64,000 nucleotides of DNA from Fluviicoccus sp. GTDB lineage: Bacteria; Pseudomonadota; Gammaproteobacteria; Pseudomonadales; Moraxellaceae. Shown in pieces: positions 1 to 9,812 of the stretch. The DNA lies in NCBI RefSeq assembly GCF_030646115.1, contig NZ_JAUSMX010000006.1, forward strand, positions 1 through 64,000. The letters run 5' to 3'. The number at the start of each line of letters is the position of its first letter. The first letter of the stretch is position 1. The notes beneath the pieces were generated by a model. The model made no database searches and was not told the origin of the DNA. It was given only the letters and a program-made list of their open reading frames with translations. Position numbers and translations under genes: made by a program.

Positions 1-3000
1 AACCGCTGATTTCACGTGCGGTGATATCGGCGATGGTCTGGTCGTTCGCCATCACCGTGTAGTTACCGGCATCCGCACCACTGACCGTATAGCCCACGTT
101 CACCGTCTTGGTTCCACCGACATTCTTGTCTAGGAAGGAGCCGCTGGTGATCAAGGACAGGTCATCACCGCCCAGCACGCCGCTCAGGCTGCCAGTGGTT
201 ACCGCTGCGGTGGTCGCGTCGTAGACCTTGCTGTCCGCAAAGATCGATGCAGAAATCGATAGCGGCGTAATATCCGCAAAGACCGTTTCAGTTCCCGTCA
301 ACGCATAGTTGGCCGCATCAAAACCCAACAACTCGTACCCGACAGCAACCTGCTTGCCAACTCCGGCATTCTTGTTGTCAAAAGCCCCAAACCCACTAAC
401 CAGCACCTCATCCGAACCAATGACACCTTCCAGCACCCCGGCATTCACAATCGCCGAAACACCGCCATCGTAAACCTTGTTCTGCGCCGTCGAGCCCGAA
501 ATACTCAGCCCCTTGGGCAAGATAGCCGCCGTCAGGGTATCCGCATCTACCGACAACACATAATTCAACTGATCCACGCCAGACAAAGCATAGGTGGCAT
601 AAACCTGTTTGCCTGTTCCGGCATTCCTGTCCTCAAAAATGCCAGATGCGGTCAGATCTAGCGAATCACCGCTCACCACCCCGCCCAAAACACCGGTGAC
701 ATCCGCCGCCACACCGCCGTCATAAACCTTGTCTGCCGCAACCCCGGTCACACTCAGGATTTTCGGGTCAATCGCCAAGGTGCCGGACTGATAACTGATG
801 TCGTATCCTTGTTGGGAGGAATACAACCCGGAGACCGAAATCTGGTACAACCCGACATGACGGGCCCCTTGGGAGTCACCGCCATACACCTCAACGCCCA
901 ACAAGGTATCCAGGTTAGGGGTTGTCGAAAAAGAAAGCCCGTTCCCACCGGCATAGTTGCTGCCGTCATAAGTAATGGAGTGGCTATTGGCCGTCACGGT
1001 AAGGGCTTGCAGGAAGTTGCGCAGCAGGGGCATCGATTGCCCTTCATAAATCCGCCACACGGCCTTGCTGCCGCCATCCTGGGCAATATCCCAACCCGCC
1101 GTCGAGAAGGTGTCACCCTTCATCATCTCGTCCGTGGTGCGACCAAAACTGGATCCGTCATCCGGGGTCACGCCCATGTCATAGAAGGAAGAGGCAACCG
1201 TGGAACTGGCGCCAGTGTTACCCACCAGCCCGCCGAGCATCGATACCCCCGACACGGTCACGGAGGCATAGGAATTCAGAATCGTTCCCGCGTTCTCACC
1301 CACCAGGCCGCCCAGTACGTTGCCGCCAGTGACACTGCCAACGGCATAGCTGTTGCTGATTTTCCCCGAGAGTGAATTGAAGCCGACCAGACCACCCGCA
1401 CCCATGGCTGAAGACGTCCCGTCAAAGCCGGTAACTTCACCGGCAAAATAACTGGTGTCAATGGTGCCGTCATTCTGGCCCACCAGGCCGCCAATGTAGC
1501 CATTCGTGCCAACCACCTTGACGCTTGGCGCTACGAAGGCAAGGGCATAACTGCCCTTGATGCTGCCCGTTGAGGCATTCATGCCGACCAAGCCGCCGAC
1601 ATAAGCGGAGCCTTGCACGAAGCTCATCGATTCACTGTCACGAATGACGCCGGAGTTGTAGCCGACCAGCCCGCCCACGTAGGAAGCGTTATCCAGATTA
1701 CCGCCGAACACATCCTCAATGGACAGGTAGCCGCTGGCCGCGCCGATAGTGCCGGAGTTGCTGCCCGCTACTCCGCCCGCCGAAAAAATATTGATCCCAG
1801 CGGAATTATCTACCTTCACATACAGCTCACCGTAAACGTTCTCAAAGAGACCGGTACTGACTGAATTGGAGCCAACCACACCGCCGATGTTGCTGATGAA
1901 TCCACCAGGGGTGGGATTGAATATGGACACCGGCCCGGTGCTGAACAAACGGCCGCCGCCCAGCAGCCTGACACTGCCTTGGTTTTGGCCCATCAGTCCG
2001 CCGATATTGAACTGGAAGCCCGACGAATCTGAAATCAGGTTCTCGGAAGTCACGGTGACGCCGCCACCGTTGATGTCGGTCAGGATGCCGGACAGATCCA
2101 TATTCCCGGTATTGGAGCCGACCTGGCCGCCAACAGCAGACACCGTCGTCCCTTCCCTGCCCAGGACTACCACATCCCCGGACGCCGTGCTGCTGTAGAC
2201 GGCACCGGCCGGAACCGGACCGCTGGCAACCCTCGCCGATGAGCCCGAAATCACGCCATGGTTATACCCGACCAGACCTCCGATGTTGTACGCACTGCCG
2301 CCATTGGCTGTTACCGACACCAAACCGGAGGCATCACTGGCGCTCAGATCAGCCGTATTTTCCCCAACCAGCCCCCCCGCATTTTCAATAACACGCGTGA
2401 CATCGGGCGACCCCAAGGTCACATCTCCTCTGGCATGGATATCGCTAAGCGCCCCCTTGCTGAAACCGACACCGCCGCCGACACCGGAAATGCCACTACC
2501 CATCACCGTCACAGATTGATCTGAAAGCGCCTGGCTCAGAGTCCCGCTATTGGCCCCGGCGATACCGCCCACATACCGGATATCACCGCCCGGTGTTTCA
2601 TTGACCACCAGCACCTTGCCGGCGCTGTAGGCATTCTTGTCATCCTGCAGAATGGCACGCAGGTCATTGCCGCCGATCAGGCCGCCAATCTGGCTGAGGG
2701 TGGACGTGTTGTTGTCCGGACTCACCGAAGCCGTCACCAATACGCTGCCTCCCAGAACCGGCAAGGCGTTCAGCAATCCCGAATTGTCCACATCGCCTGC
2801 ATTCAGGCCCAGCAGGCCGCCAACAGAGGATACTGTCCCACCGTTAACCAGACCCGCGCTGACATTGCCCGTCGCCAGGCTGTTCAGAACCAGGTTGGAG
2901 TTTCGGCCTGCCAAGCCGCCCACATTGGCCACCGAAGTAAATGCCGCATCGCCAATCACCATAACTTCGGAAGCAGACGAACTTTCGGCAATCACCCCGT

Positions 3001-4816
3001 TATTCAGCCCCACCAGACCGCCAATGTCGTTCAGGTTGAAAATATCCGGATTGCTGATAGCCAGCACCTGGCCATTTGAGGAACTGCCTTGAACCAGACC
3101 GTCATTGACCCCGACCAGGGAGCCGGTGGACGAGGTACCGATAATGCCCGCCTTTTCCAGATGGACATGACGGATTTCGCCGGATGACCGTGCAAAAAGA
3201 CCGACATCAGAAGTCGTGGGAAGATTGATGGTCAGATTCAGGATCGAGTGTCCCAACCCGTCAAACGTCCCGGCAAAGGGACTGGCGGCAGTTCCCAAGG
3301 GAGTAAAACCAGCGCCCAGATTCCAGCCGCTGGTGGCGGCAGCCTCGATATCGTTGGCCAGCGCAAAATACAACTGACGGCCGTCCAGCGCCTGCAGCGA
3401 CTCAATGTCATGGATCAGGGCATAGGCATTGCCGCCTATTTTCAGGGAAGCATTGATGCCGGTGAGGGTGATGCTGGCCCCTGCGCCAAGACTGTAACGC
3501 CCTTCACCACCCAGCGCCGGATTAAGGGTCAGACCGGCGCTTTTGCCGTCCGCCACAATGTCACTGTTGATGCGGATGTCGCGCTCGGCATCCAGGGTCA
3601 GGGTGGTGTCCGCACTCCAGGCCACCAGGTCATTAATAAAGATATCGCCGTTGCCGGCCGAAACGCCATCCGTATTGCGGATGGTGACTCCGGTGTTGTT
3701 CAGGGAGGTGGACAACTGGCTGCCCGAAATATCGCCGCCACTCGCTGACACCACGAAGTCGACCGGATCAATCAGCCAGACGCCGGTGCTACCGGCCTCT
3801 GCTTTGGTGGTGACGCGGGCCTTGTCCGTGACCTTGACACTGGCGGCGGAGGTTTCGATAAATCCACCCTGACCGCCATTCGGTGCGGAGGCGTCCAGCA
3901 CACCGTCCAGCACTACTTCACCGGACTCCATATCGCCCATCAGGCGAATCACTCCGTTCCGATTCTCCAGCGTTCGCGCTTCAATCACGCCGTCATGATT
4001 GACCACTGCCCGCGAGAGCCGGTCAGCGCCTTCCGCTGTCAGCAGCACCTGACCGCCGTCGGCCTGAATTAGACCATGGCTGGCCACCAGCGCGTCCAGG
4101 CTGCCCTTGTCTACGGTCAGGCCAACCAGCGACCCGTTGTCAAGTTGCAGGGTGACCGCATCCCCGGCCGCCAGATTGACGGACCCGGACGGGGAAACCA
4201 ACGAGCCGTCGTTGTTGACCGTGGCCCCCAGCAAGGCGATGTAGCCGCCTTTCGTCGTCTCGATCCGCCCCTGATTACTTACTGCGGCGGTTGACGTTCC
4301 TGCAAAACGGAAATTACCGGCCATGAAATCGGTATTCGACAAACCCAGCGTGGAAGCCGTAAGCGCCCCCACCGAAACCTGAGCCTGATGACCGAACAGC
4401 ACCCCGTTAGGGTTTATGACAAAGACCTGCCCGTTGGCATTCAGCGCCCCGAGAATCTGGCTGGGATTCTGCGAAATCACCCGGTTCAGGGCAATAGAGC
4501 CGGCATCCGGCTGGACAAAGCTAACAGACTCCTGCGCGCCGATGCTGAAGTCCTGCCAGTCAATGGCCAGTTTTCCGGTTTGCTGGGTCACGGTCATTTG
4601 TGAGCCGCTCTGCCCGATGTTGCCGCCTCCGGCCGTCACCACCCCGCCGACCGGCAAAGCCTGCGCTGCTCCGCCCGCCAGCAGCAGGGAGGTCAGGGTC
4701 AGCACACGGCCGCTCTTGCCGCGGCTGCGGGCCGTTTCAGCGACAGGAATCCAGAGGTTGTGCACCGCGCTCCAGACCAGACGGTAAGCGCGATTCAGGC
4801 AGGCGTGACGGCTCAT
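1..4816 (-). CDS. Two-partner-secretion (TpsA) filamentous adhesin with GLUG and MBG/YDG repeats, 3' end missing
   Basis: This is a very large exported adhesin of the filamentous haemagglutinin type, probably secreted by a TpsB partner that is not in this window. Translating by eye from the ATG at 4816 gives about 1,605 open residues to the left edge. Residues 1-35 form an extended signal peptide region (NRAYRLVWSAVHNLWIPVAE), followed by a hydrophobic stretch ending near ALPVGG. Residues about 53-300 match the haemagglutination-activity (TPS) domain, with NPNGVLFG. From about 520 to 1,210 there are roughly 18 GLUG-type units of the form GGLVGxNxG. From about 1,300 onward come at least three 80-residue MBG/YDG units, each with KVYD, a G-x-L-x-G-V core and a DKNAG-like motif. 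AAGGGAG sits just upstream of the start. Family and secretion route are established knowledge; the ligand is unknown. Confidence 0.9.
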   Translation of the reverse strand, partial: MSRHACLNRAYRLVWSAVHNLWIPVAETARSRGKSGRVLTLTSLLLAGGAAQALPVGGVVTAGGGNIGQSGSQMTVTQQTGKLAIDWQDFSIGAQESVSFVQPDAGSIALNRVISQNPSQILGALNANGQVFVINPNGVLFGHQAQVSVGALTASTLGLSNTDFMAGNFRFAGTSTAAVSNQGRIETTKGGYIALLGATVNNDGSLVSPSGSVNLAAGDAVTLQLDNGSLVGLTVDKGSLDALVASHGLIQADGGQVLLTAEGADRLSRAVVNHDGVIEARTLENRNGVIRLMGDMESGEVVLDGVLDASAPNGGQGGFIETSAASVKVTDKARVTTKAEAGSTGVWLIDPVDFVVSASGGDISGSQLSTSLNNTGVTIRNTDGVSAGNGDIFINDLVAWSADTTLTLDAERDIRINSDIVADGKSAGLTLNPALGGEGRYSLGAGASITLTGINASLKIGGNAYALIHDIESLQALDGRQLYFALANDIEAAATSGWNLGAGFTPLGTAASPFAGTFDGLGHSILNLTINLPTTSDVGLFARSSGEIRHVHLEKAGIIGTSSTGSLVGVNDGLVQGSSSNGQVLAISNPDIFNLNDIGGLVGLNNGVIAESSSASEVMVIGDAAFTSVANVGGLAGRNSNLVLNSLATGNVSAGLVNGGTVSSVGGLLGLNAGDVDNSGLLNALPVLGGSVLVTASVSPDNNTSTLSQIGGLIGGNDLRAILQDDKNAYSAGKVLVVNETPGGDIRYVGGIAGANSGTLSQALSDQSVTVMGSGISGVGGGVGFSKGALSDIHARGDVTLGSPDVTRVIENAGGLVGENTADLSASDASGLVSVTANGGSAYNIGGLVGYNHGVISGSSARVASGPVPAGAVYSSTASGDVVVLGREGTTVSAVGGQVGSNTGNMDLSGILTDINGGGVTVTSENLISDSSGFQFNIGGLMGQNQGSVRLLGGGRLFSTGPVSIFNPTPGGFISNIGGVVGSNSVSTGLFENVYGELYVKVDNSAGINIFSAGGVAGSNSGTIGAASGYLSIEDVFGGNLDNASYVGGLVGYNSGVIRDSESMSFVQGSAYVGGLVGMNASTGSIKGSYALAFVAPSVKVVGTNGYIGGLVGQNDGTIDTSYFAGEVTGFDGTSSAMGAGGLVGFNSLSGKISNSYAVGSVTGGNVLGGLVGENAGTILNSYASVTVSGVSMLGGLVGNTGASSTVASSFYDMGVTPDDGSSFGRTTDEMMKGDTFSTAGWDIAQDGGSKAVWRIYEGQSMPLLRNFLQALTVTANSHSITYDGSNYAGGNGLSFSTTPNLDTLLGVEVYGGDSQGARHVGLYQISVSGLYSSQQGYDISYQSGTLAIDPKILSVTGVAADKVYDGGVAADVTGVLGGVVSGDSLDLTASGIFEDRNAGTGKQVYATYALSGVDQLNYVLSVDADTLTAAILPKGLSISGSTAQNKVYDGGVSAIVNAGVLEGVIGSDEVLVSGFGAFDNKNAGVGKQVAVGYELLGFDAANYALTGTETVFADITPLSISASIFADSKVYDATTAAVTTGSLSGVLGGDDLSLITSGSFLDKNVGGTKTVNVGYTVSGADAGNYTVMANDQTIADITAREISG

Positions 4817-4991
4817 GGGCAAACTCCCTTTGGATAGCCAGGAAAGGCAATCGGAAAACCTTTTCCTATGGCGCAGGCAAAACAGGACGGCGACCCCGGA
4901 ACGCATGCAGCCGTGTGCCGGAGTCAGGACAAATATTTCCTGATTCTAAAGGAGAGAAAGGCTTTGGAGAATGGCATTCAGACGGAAAACC

Positions 4992-5025
4992 AAAAAGCCC
5001 CGGGCCGTTACCGGTCGGGGCTTTT
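4992..5025 (-). terminator. Intrinsic terminator after tRNA-Ala
   Basis: A perfect 10-bp stem (4993-5002 with 5016-5025, AAAAGCCCCG/CGGGGCTTTT) lies about 40 bp beyond the tRNA 3' end. It is followed on the minus strand by T residues. It separates the tRNA from the adhesin gene downstream and is nearly symmetrical, so it could act in both directions. Confidence 0.8.
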
Positions 5026-5062
5026 CAGGAGGTTTCCGGCAACATCGGGAAACCGGGATATT

Positions 5063-5138
<76 letters not shown>

Positions 5139-5170
5139 GTCAGAATCATTCGGGTGACTCCGGAAGGTGG

Positions 5171-5198
5171 ATTTTAGCCAAAAAAACCCCCTTGCCAA
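5171..5198 (-). promoter_or_regulatory. Predicted sigma-70 promoter of tRNA-Ala
   Basis: On the minus strand TTGGCA (-35, 5193-5198) is followed after 16 bp by TAAAAT (-10, 5171-5176). The expected start is near 5164, giving a leader of about 26 nt before the mature tRNA end at 5138. It lies between the cyclase stop codon and the tRNA. Confidence 0.6.
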
Positions 5199-5212
5199 GC
5201 CCCTTCGCCGAA

Positions 5213-7444
5213 TTACTTGCTGTGATGTTCAAAAACCCCCATCCAGTCATCCGGCAGCGTGGCGTGACGCAACTGGGGAATACGCTCCAGATACATCTTG
5301 TACAAAATTCGATCAGGGTCGCCCTGATGCAGTTCGCGCAGTATCTTCTCCGCGTCATCCCACTCGCGGCTGTAATAATGATCCAGGGCGCGGTTGTAGG
5401 ACTCAATACGGCTGCGGCGGCTGTCACTGGCATCCTCAACGCGGCAGACCGGCTCATACACACACACCGGCTCACGCTTGCCCTTGACGATGATCTTGTC
5501 CACCAATCGGTACAGGAACATCGGCGCCAGATCGTAGGTGCCCTCACCCACCAGCAACTTGACGCCATAGAACTTGGTCAGCCCTTCCAGGCGCGACCCC
5601 AGGTTCACGGCATCACCGATCACGGTATAGGTCCGCCGATACTGGGATCCCATGTCGCCCACATTCATGAAACCGGTGTTGACGCCGATACCGATATTGA
5701 TTTCCGGCAGGTTGCGGGCCGCAAAGACCGGCTTCAGCTCATCGGCCGTCCGCTGCATCGCCATGGCCGCCTCAATGGCATGTTCGGCATGGTTTTCATC
5801 CGGCAGCGGCGCATTCCAGAACGCCATCACCATGTCGCCGACATATTTGTCGATGGTGCCGTTGTGGGCAAAGATCACCCCGGTAATCGGTGTGAAGAAA
5901 TCATTCAGCAACTGTTTGAGGCGATTGGCCTTGAGCCCTTCGGAAATGGTGGTAAAACTGCGAATATCGGAGAAAAGCACGGTCATGTGCCGCGACTCGC
6001 CCTCCATACCTGCCATCTGGCTGTTCATCAGAATCTGGTCCACGTGCGCCGGCGGCACATATTGCCCGAACAGGGTCTTCATCTCCCGCTTCTGGATATT
6101 GGCCTGCAGGAAACCATAGCTGATGTTGAAAATGGCAATGACTATCGTCGACAGCATCAGGATGGAAAGCGGCGTGTCGTAGTGGAAATGCTTCCAGAAC
6201 ACCAGATTTCCCAGGGTCAGCACCGCCAGCCAGCCCGCCGAAACCACCAGCATATAGCCGGGTTCCAGACGCGGCAGCACCAGTACAAAAGCCAGGCCGG
6301 AAATCAGCAGCAGGGTGAATGTCAGGCCCGGCTCCCAGTCCGGACGATAATAGGAATAGTTGGCGGCATCCGTACTTTGCAGGATGACATCAATAAGATT
6401 GGCATGGACTTCCACCCCCGGAAAACCGGTTTCCAGCGGCGTGGTCCGCAAGTCGGACAACCCCAGCGCCGAAGTACCTACCAGCACAATGGCCCCCTTC
6501 AACGAAGAAATAGCCTCTGGACTGCGCAGCACCTTGGTGGCGGAAAGATACGGGTAGCTGAAACTCTTGCCCTTATATGGAATCAAGGCGAGTCCGGATT
6601 CGTCGGTAAAAACCCGGCTCTTGCCCAGCGTCAGCGACTCCAGCCTCAGGTTGCCGCCGGAGTTGACCGTCTGCATCTGGATGAAGGGGGCTTTCAGGTA
6701 TTGCCGCGCCATCTCCAGCGCCAGCGAACTGTAAAGTCCGTTCTCGTAGCGCAGCACCAGCGGCGACCGGCGAATGATGCCGTCCCCATCCGGCAGGGTG
6801 CTGATGAAGCCGGCGCCGGATGCCGCGCTGGCAAAAACCGGCAGCATCCCGGTGAAATCTTTCATCCGGTTCACCGTCAGCCGGTCGCCTTCCTTGCCGT
6901 CCAGGGGAAAGAACGGCGGTGGCAGCTTGCCCGAATGGGTGCCTTCGTTATGCAGCAGGTAGCCAATCACGGTCCGCTCGCGCATGGCGCCCGCAAACCG
7001 GGCATCGGCATCCATGGCCTCCACCAGTTGCGATAATTCAGCACTGGCGGACGGTGACAAGCGGCCGGTATCCAGCAAGCGTGTAGCGGGATTTATTTCA
7101 GGCTCGGAGAAAACCACGTCGAATCCGATCACGGCAGCGCCCTGCTTCTTCAGGGCATCCACCAGATCAGCCACCCGTGCGCGTGACCAGGGCCAGCGCC
7201 CTTCCTGCTTCAGGCTTTCCTCATCAATATCGACAATGACGATGGGCGGCCCCTGGGGACGATCCGGCGTGAAGGCCCCGAAGCGCCAGTCATAAACAAT
7301 GGTGTCCATGCGCTGGAACACGCGATCGGCCAGACTCCCCGGCTTGTTCAGCGTCACCAGCTCGGCCACCAGGAAGAGTCCCAGAATCACCAGCCCCATC
7401 CACACCGGAAATATCCTGAGTTGTTGTTTTATCCAGTTCAACAT
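5213..7444 (-). CDS. CHASE2-domain class III adenylate/guanylate cyclase
   Basis: A membrane-bound class III nucleotide cyclase of 743 residues that probably makes cAMP in response to an extracytoplasmic signal. An N-terminal membrane helix (about 12-32) leads into a periplasmic CHASE2 sensor (about 40-345, with VDIDEESL, WPWSR, GFDVVF). Three closely spaced helices follow (about 372-445), and then the cyclase domain (about 480-660). LFSDIRSF and YVGDMVMAFWNAP supply the two metal-binding aspartates. TVIGDAVNLGSRLE supplies the asparagine and arginine of the active site and the aspartate usually linked to adenine selection. The C-terminal 70 residues carry no domain I recognise. It is divergent from the hybrid kinase at 7637. 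ATP rather than GTP as substrate is inferred from these residues. Confidence 0.9.
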   Translation of the reverse strand: MLNWIKQQLRIFPVWMGLVILGLFLVAELVTLNKPGSLADRVFQRMDTIVYDWRFGAFTPDRPQGPPIVIVDIDEESLKQEGRWPWSRARVADLVDALKKQGAAVIGFDVVFSEPEINPATRLLDTGRLSPSASAELSQLVEAMDADARFAGAMRERTVIGYLLHNEGTHSGKLPPPFFPLDGKEGDRLTVNRMKDFTGMLPVFASAASGAGFISTLPDGDGIIRRSPLVLRYENGLYSSLALEMARQYLKAPFIQMQTVNSGGNLRLESLTLGKSRVFTDESGLALIPYKGKSFSYPYLSATKVLRSPEAISSLKGAIVLVGTSALGLSDLRTTPLETGFPGVEVHANLIDVILQSTDAANYSYYRPDWEPGLTFTLLLISGLAFVLVLPRLEPGYMLVVSAGWLAVLTLGNLVFWKHFHYDTPLSILMLSTIVIAIFNISYGFLQANIQKREMKTLFGQYVPPAHVDQILMNSQMAGMEGESRHMTVLFSDIRSFTTISEGLKANRLKQLLNDFFTPITGVIFAHNGTIDKYVGDMVMAFWNAPLPDENHAEHAIEAAMAMQRTADELKPVFAARNLPEINIGIGVNTGFMNVGDMGSQYRRTYTVIGDAVNLGSRLEGLTKFYGVKLLVGEGTYDLAPMFLYRLVDKIIVKGKREPVCVYEPVCRVEDASDSRRSRIESYNRALDHYYSREWDDAEKILRELHQGDPDRILYKMYLERIPQLRHATLPDDWMGVFEHHSK

Positions 7445-7636
7445 GTCACCGACCCCCGCCCTTTTCAGTCATAGTATCCCGTCGGAGAATTATCGCCTAG
7501 CGTCTGCTCTCGCCTTTCAATATATGTTAGCCTCTGGCGAATAATATCGTGAAGCCGTTCATGGCCGTCATTATCCGCGCCATGCGTCAGCGCCCCTGAT
7601 ATCCACCCCCTGGCAATAGGACGGAATCCAACAGGC

Positions 7637-9811
7637 ATGTCTTGGCAATTCTCCTTCTGGGCAACCCTGTCGCTGGGCTTCTCGTTTGCATTGTGTTTCT
7701 GGCCTTGGCTGCCCCGCCGCATTCCAGCCGGTCTGCGGCTGCGCGCCGGCAGCCTGCCCTTGGGCATGGTAGCGCTGGTTGGCGTCAGCATTTTGTTCCA
7801 TGACTTGCCTTCCGTCACGCTAGCCTTTGCCTCACTGCTGCCACTGCTCAGCGCCGCCGAACTGCTCCGTTTTCGCTGCCATCCGTCCCAACCGGACGGC
7901 AAGGGTTGGCAAACCGGCTTGGCCGCCCTGCTGGTGCTGTCTCTGGCCACCTTGTTTGTCGGCGTTCGAAGAGCCTATCTTCTGGCAGGGTTCCTGCACG
8001 TTTCCGGTTTCATGATCCTGAGCGGCTGGCTCTTTACCAGCGGGTCCCTTCAACGGCCCAATGCACGCTTCTTCTTGCTGGGCCTGCTGATGGTCATGAC
8101 GGGCGCTTGCTCCCTGCTGGCGGGAAACTCGGCCAACTGGCCGGCCTTGCGATACACCGGCCTGGCCGTATCATGCCTGGCCGCATTAACCCTGCTATGG
8201 TCCATCGAGATGGACGGGCTTCAAGATTTGACGGAGCAGGATCAGCAGCCCCCCCCCACGGACACTCACGCGGCCGACCAGCAGCAACTGTTCATGTCCA
8301 TCAGTCACGACATGCGAACTCCGCTCAGCGGCATACTCGGCATGACTGAGTTGCTGCTGGAAACACCTCTGACCCCCGTGCAGCGCGAGTATGGCCAGAC
8401 CATCCAGTCCTCAGGTAATGCCCTGCTGCATGTCCTCAACGACCGGCTCGAAGTGTCCGGTCAGTCCCAGCAGTCGCCCACCATCCTCGAAGAAGTCTTC
8501 GACCTGTCGGAATTGCTGGGCTATTGCCTGGATCTGTTCAAGACCCACGCCGATGAAAAACAGCTGGAGCTGATCGGCTACCTGGATACCGCCCTGCCCC
8601 GCCAGGCCATGGGCGACGTGGTGCACCTGCGCCAGATCCTGTCCCGCCTTATGCACAACGCCTTGCGGTTCACTGATATAGGTGAAGTGGTGGTCAGCCT
8701 GAAAAGCGCCATCTGGCAAAACGAACTGGCCATCCAGTTCAGCGTGCAAGACACCGGCATGGGCATGAGCGCCGAGCACCTGCACGCTCTCTTCGAGCCA
8801 GGCAACACCATCCGCACCAGCAACATCTGGCACATCGGACCTGATCTGGCGACCTGCCGGAAACTGGTCAAGGAAATGGGCGGGGAACTGTCTGCGGAAA
8901 GCCAGCCTGGGCAGGGCTCGACACTGTGGTTTGTCCTGCCCATGAAAACAGCGGCAGGGGTCGGCTCTGACACCACCACCGAGTTCATCGCCACTTTTTC
9001 CGGCAAGCGCCTGCTGGTGGTCGATGACAATCGCACCGTCAGCCGGGTGCTGGCGGAACAGGCCGGGCAATGGGGCATGCGTGTAAGCACCGCCGAAAGC
9101 GGCACTGAAGCCCTGGCCGTGGCTCGCAATGCCGCCAACCTCGGCCAGCCGTTTGACGTCATCATCATGGATTACCAGATGCCGGGCATGAGCGGCCTGC
9201 AACTGGGGGCGCGGCTGAAGGAGGACCCGCTGATCACCAACGATGTGATCCTGATCATGCTGACGGGCCTGCGGCACAACAACATCCATACCTTGGCGCG
9301 CAATGCCGGCATTCACCGCGTCATCAGCAAGCCGGTCACCAGCCGGCAACTGCGTCAGGCTATCAGCCAGGAGCTGCGGCGGCTGGAAGGCATTACGCAA
9401 CCGGAAACCGGCGGTGACGTTTCTGCCCGGCTGGGCAAGCTTAAGGTGTTGATTGCCGAAGACAACCAGCTCAGCCAGAAAGTGATTCGCGGCATGATGC
9501 AGAAACTGGGTGTGGACAGCACACTGGTCAGCAACGGGCGGGAAGCCGTACAGGCCGTGATGCGCGACCATTACGACCTGGTGCTGATGGACTGTGATAT
9601 GCCCTATGTGGACGGTTACGCCGCCACACAGGAAATACGCCAGTGGGAAAAGCAGCAGCAACGCAAGCCGCTGCCCATTCTGGCGCTCACCGCGCACATC
9701 CTGGATGAACAAAAGCAAAAGGCCTTCAAAGCCGGCATGAATGAGCACCTGAGCAAGCCGATTGAGCTCTGCGACCTGCAGAACGCGCTGATCCGCTGGT
9801 CAAAGGAATAA
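7637..9811 (+). CDS. Hybrid sensor histidine kinase with two receiver domains and a degenerate ATP lid
   Basis: A 724-residue membrane protein. Residues about 1-195 contain six or seven hydrophobic segments and no large periplasmic domain. The HisKA domain begins near 215 with the phospho-accepting histidine in ISHDMRTPLSG. In the ATPase domain the N box (MHNALRFTD) and G1 box (DTGMGM) are present. The glycine-rich G2 lid, normally GTGLGLA, reads HIGPDLAT, so ATP binding or autophosphorylation may be impaired. Receiver 1 starts near 457 (VVDDN, MDYQMPGMSG, SKPV) and receiver 2 near 604 (AEDNQ, MDCDMPYVDG, SKPI), and both keep the aspartate and lysine. No output regulator lies next to it. Its stop codon is one base from that of the convergent gene at 9813. 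An AACAGG ribosome site precedes the ATG. Confidence 0.9.
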   Translation: MSWQFSFWATLSLGFSFALCFWPWLPRRIPAGLRLRAGSLPLGMVALVGVSILFHDLPSVTLAFASLLPLLSAAELLRFRCHPSQPDGKGWQTGLAALLVLSLATLFVGVRRAYLLAGFLHVSGFMILSGWLFTSGSLQRPNARFFLLGLLMVMTGACSLLAGNSANWPALRYTGLAVSCLAALTLLWSIEMDGLQDLTEQDQQPPPTDTHAADQQQLFMSISHDMRTPLSGILGMTELLLETPLTPVQREYGQTIQSSGNALLHVLNDRLEVSGQSQQSPTILEEVFDLSELLGYCLDLFKTHADEKQLELIGYLDTALPRQAMGDVVHLRQILSRLMHNALRFTDIGEVVVSLKSAIWQNELAIQFSVQDTGMGMSAEHLHALFEPGNTIRTSNIWHIGPDLATCRKLVKEMGGELSAESQPGQGSTLWFVLPMKTAAGVGSDTTTEFIATFSGKRLLVVDDNRTVSRVLAEQAGQWGMRVSTAESGTEALAVARNAANLGQPFDVIIMDYQMPGMSGLQLGARLKEDPLITNDVILIMLTGLRHNNIHTLARNAGIHRVISKPVTSRQLRQAISQELRRLEGITQPETGGDVSARLGKLKVLIAEDNQLSQKVIRGMMQKLGVDSTLVSNGREAVQAVMRDHYDLVLMDCDMPYVDGYAATQEIRQWEKQQQRKPLPILALTAHILDEQKQKAFKAGMNEHLSKPIELCDLQNALIRWSKE

Positions 9812-9812
9812 C

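Noticed and set aside
4977-4985. TTCAGACGG, nine bases of the neisserial DNA uptake sequence
   Set aside because: Only one copy noticed, and the tenth base does not match. A single 9-mer is not evidence of uptake sequences.
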